Shown: positions 62,270-64,000 of the stretch, piece by piece
How the letters are laid out: each line of letters opens with the position of its first letter
Numbering within the stretch: the stretch's first letter is position 1
Translations under genes and position numbers: made by a program
DNA from: JAVJSF01 sp040219555
GTDB taxonomy: Bacteria > Actinomycetota > Thermoleophilia > Miltoncostaeales > Miltoncostaeaceae
Direction of reading: 5' to 3'
Length of the DNA stretch: 64,000 bases
Assembly (NCBI GenBank): GCA_040219555.1
Contig: JAVJSF010000018.1
Coordinates: 37,787 to 101,786 of the forward strand
The notes under the pieces: generated by a model
What the model was told of the DNA's origin: nothing
Seen by the model: the letters and a program-made list of their open reading frames with translations, nothing else
Database searches by the model: none

Positions 62270-62976
62270 GCACGCAGAGCCGGCCCGAGGGCGGCGCCGG
62301 GCCCGTCTCGGTGGTGCTGGGCTGCGCGGTGGTGGGCTGGGCGCTGGTCTACAACCTCATGCGCCTCACGGGGTCCACGCCGGCCCAGGCCGGGTGGGTC
62401 TCGCTGGCCGCGGGCGCGGGGCTCGGGGTGGCGGTGTACCTCGGTAGCGTGTTGCTCACGCGCCGGCTGGCGGCCGCGGGCCGGGTCGTGCGCCAGAAGC
62501 CCGCCGAGTTGCCGTCCGCCGACCGGCTCACCGACGAGCAGCGCACGCTGGTGGCCATCTCCTGGCCGGCGCTGCTGGTGCTGGCCGGCCTCGCCCTGGC
62601 CATGGGCGCCGTCCTCGGCCTCGACTGGTACGGATCGGACCCCGCCGACCGCGCCACCACCCTCCTGGTGCTCTCGGGCTGGAACCTCCTTGTGGCCCTG
62701 TGGGTGGGCGATGAGGCCCTCCGGTTGCGCCGGGGCGAGGCCGAGGGCATCGAGTCGGTGGCGCTCGGCGCGGCGCTCACAGCGATCCTGGCGGCGATCG
62801 GCGCCACTCGCGACTACCTGCCGGCCGGCCAGGTGGCCCTGATCGTGGTGGCCGGGCTGGCGGGCGCGGTGGCGGCGGCGATGGTCTGGCGGCTGCGGGC
62901 CACCAGGACGCCCCCGGTGGCGGCCCCCGCCGTCCTGGTCACGGCGGTCATCAGTCTCGTGGTGGCGCTGGCCTAG
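62266..62976 (+). CDS. multi-pass membrane protein
   Basis: 236-aa protein with about seven hydrophobic segments (for example VVLGCAVVGWALVYNL, WPALLVLAGLALAMGAV, VALIVVAGLAGAVAAAMV). No transporter motif or known family recognised. GTG overlaps the SDR stop by 4 bp and the following ATG is adjacent to its stop, so it belongs to the rph run. Confidence 0.65.
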   Translation: MSTQSRPEGGAGPVSVVLGCAVVGWALVYNLMRLTGSTPAQAGWVSLAAGAGLGVAVYLGSVLLTRRLAAAGRVVRQKPAELPSADRLTDEQRTLVAISWPALLVLAGLALAMGAVLGLDWYGSDPADRATTLLVLSGWNLLVALWVGDEALRLRRGEAEGIESVALGAALTAILAAIGATRDYLPAGQVALIVVAGLAGAVAAAMVWRLRATRTPPVAAPAVLVTAVISLVVALA

Positions 62977-63315
62977 ATGGCGGTGGTCCTGATCTGCCCC
63001 CTGTGCGGAACCGACGCGGCCGCCGGGGCCGAGCCCGCCCCCGGTCCGTGCCCCGGCTGCGGTGCGGCCGTCGCCGGCGGTGGGGAGAGCGCGCCCGAGG
63101 GCGTCCGGATGGCGCTGGCCCACTGGGATCTGGGCACGCTTGACCCCCTGGCCGTGGCGACGGCCCTGTTCGAGTCCGAGCCCGCGCCGGCGCCCGAGCC
63201 CACGGCCGCCATCACCTCGGACCGCCGGGACGGCTTCTACCTGTGGTGGGTGTTCGTGCGCGAGGGGCAGGCCGGGGTGGCCGGGGTGCTGGCCGACCTG
63301 ATCGCACCCGGCTGA
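62977..63315 (+). CDS. zinc-ribbon protein
   Basis: 112-aa protein. CPLCGTD and CPGCGAA (about residues 7-30) form a zinc ribbon, followed by an alpha/beta part with ALAHWDLGTLDPLAVATALF and YLWWVFVREG. Starts right after the previous TAG. No recognised family; last gene of the rph run, before the CIRCE-groES region. Confidence 0.6.
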   Translation: MAVVLICPLCGTDAAAGAEPAPGPCPGCGAAVAGGGESAPEGVRMALAHWDLGTLDPLAVATALFESEPAPAPEPTAAITSDRRDGFYLWWVFVREGQAGVAGVLADLIAPG

Positions 63316-63395
63316 GGCCCGGGGCGTGCGGGCCCCCGGCCCGTCGCGCCTCCGGGATGTTGCGACGAGCCCCGTCGTCGTTCGGTATGGTCCCC

Positions 63396-63422
63396 TTGGC
63401 ACTCACTCTTGATGAGTGCCAA
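63396..63422 (+). promoter_or_regulatory. CIRCE operator (HrcA site) upstream of groES
   Basis: Inverted repeat TTGGCACTC - N9 - GAGTGCCAA (63396-63404 and 63414-63422). This is the CIRCE element with the symmetric A-to-G variant at position 3 of each arm. It lies 69 bp before groES and implies HrcA heat-shock control. Confidence 0.9.
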
Positions 63423-63491
63423 GAGTGCGCGCCCGGGTCCCGAGATCGGCGGGCGCCGACCGGAACAACCACATCAAACCCGGGAGGGCCG

Positions 63492-63809
63492 ATGAGTCTC
63501 ACGCCGCTGGGCGATCGGGTGATCGTCAAGACGCTGGAGCAGGACGAGGTCACCGCGAGCGGGATCTTCCTGCCCGAGACCGCCAAGGAGCGCCCGCAGC
63601 GCGGCACCGTCGTCGCCGTGGGCGAGGGCCGGTGGGTCGACGGCGCCCGCCAGCCGCTGGAGGTCTCCGTGGGTGACGAGGTCATCTACTCCAAGTACGG
63701 CGGCACCGAGATCACCGAGGAGGGCGAGGACATCATGGTCCTGGCCGAGCACGACATCCTCGCCATCGTGGCCTCCGAGCCGGCCAAGAAGGGCAAGAAG
63801 AAGAAGTAG
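63492..63809 (+). CDS. groES: co-chaperonin GroES
   Basis: 105-aa GroES. LTPLGDRVIVKTLEQDEVTA is the N-terminal block, SGIFLPETAKERPQRGTVVA includes the mobile loop, and GDEVIYSKYGGTEI the core; a Lys-rich tail KKGKKKK is a slight extension. It caps GroEL during protein folding. Preceded by a CIRCE element and followed by groEL. Confidence 0.97.
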   Translation: MSLTPLGDRVIVKTLEQDEVTASGIFLPETAKERPQRGTVVAVGEGRWVDGARQPLEVSVGDEVIYSKYGGTEITEEGEDIMVLAEHDILAIVASEPAKKGKKKK

Positions 63810-63859
63810 AGCGGGCCACCCCGCCTCAGAGCCTGAACCAACGAGACGAAAAGGACGAG

Positions 63860-64000
63860 ATGGCCAAGCTGCTCAAGTTCGACGAGGACGCCCGCCGCTC
63901 GCTGGAGCGCGGCGTCAACACCCTGGCCGACGCGGTCAAGGTCACCCTGGGCCCCAAGGGCCGCTACGTGGTGCTCGACAAGAAGTTCGGTGCGCCCACC
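63860..64000 (+). CDS. groEL: chaperonin GroEL (5' end only)
   Basis: First 47 codons of GroEL before the right edge: MAKLLKFDEDARRSLERGVN, then TLADAVKVTLGPKGRYVVLD and KKFGAPT. Start ATG at 63860, preceded by AAAAGGACGAG. Same operon as groES. Confidence 0.95.
   Translation, partial: MAKLLKFDEDARRSLERGVNTLADAVKVTLGPKGRYVVLDKKFGAPT

Overview
The window is dense, very GC-rich bacterial chromosome with short gaps and many GTG starts. Several features fit a Gram-positive Actinomycetota-type organism: a GAAC-N4-GTTC SOS box before lexA, a homodimeric-type AceE pyruvate dehydrogenase, a NhaA-thioredoxin fusion, an ECF sigma/DGPF pair, a class A RNase P RNA and a CIRCE operator. The family mix (YqhQ-like DUF1385, long isocitrate lyase, menaquinone by the futalosine route, Flp-like pilins) would suit a deep-branching actinobacterium such as a member of Thermoleophilia. 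That placement is inference; no species marker is present. Nothing looks like a prophage, CRISPR array or intact IS; this is mostly core chromosome with a few accessory islets.

Layout. 1-9.2 kb: end of a secreted Pro/Ala-rich protein, a Crp-family and a DtxR-family regulator back to back, futalosine-pathway mqnD, a cupin, a hotdog thioesterase, secG, an SDR, a secreted Cys/His amidase-like protein and a nitroreductase. 9.2-15 kb: aceE-aceF-lpdA pyruvate dehydrogenase operon. 15-19.3 kb: AhpD-like protein, DoxX, a YcaQ-like protein and a CPH-type copper ATPase behind a tandem CsoR-like operator. 19.3-22.6 kb: DUF2237, tRNA-Leu, lexA with its own SOS box, an FkbM methyltransferase and rnpB. 22.6-33.3 kb: a histidine kinase that has lost its phospho-acceptor His, GNAT, peroxiredoxin, small zinc-ribbon proteins, two orphan Flp-type prepilin-like genes, DUF1385, MscS and DUF3817. 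33.3-36 kb: long isocitrate lyase and the only large non-coding gap (437 bp).

36-41 kb is the most distinctive islet. An OmpR-type two-component pair diverges from a tight five-gene operon: an Asp/His-rich membrane-anchored protein, an exported coiled-coil protein, ApbE flavin transferase, a diheme ferric-reductase-like membrane protein and a second acidic exported protein. It looks like a signal-controlled extracytoplasmic flavin/iron redox module in which the usual FMN-binding-domain substrate is replaced by unfamiliar acidic proteins. A strong terminator and a tandem glycine riboswitch follow, controlling a stand-alone gcvP. Two large diguanylate cyclases and a type II NADH dehydrogenase come next.

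51-64 kb: ECF sigma factor with its DGPF/YCII partner, tRNA-Met overlapped by a DUF429-like gene, flavin reductase, murI, two paralogous alpha/beta hydrolases, the NhaA-DsbA fusion, a sirtuin, a translationally coupled run rph-rdgB-SDR-membrane protein-zinc ribbon, and finally CIRCE-groES-groEL cut by the right edge.
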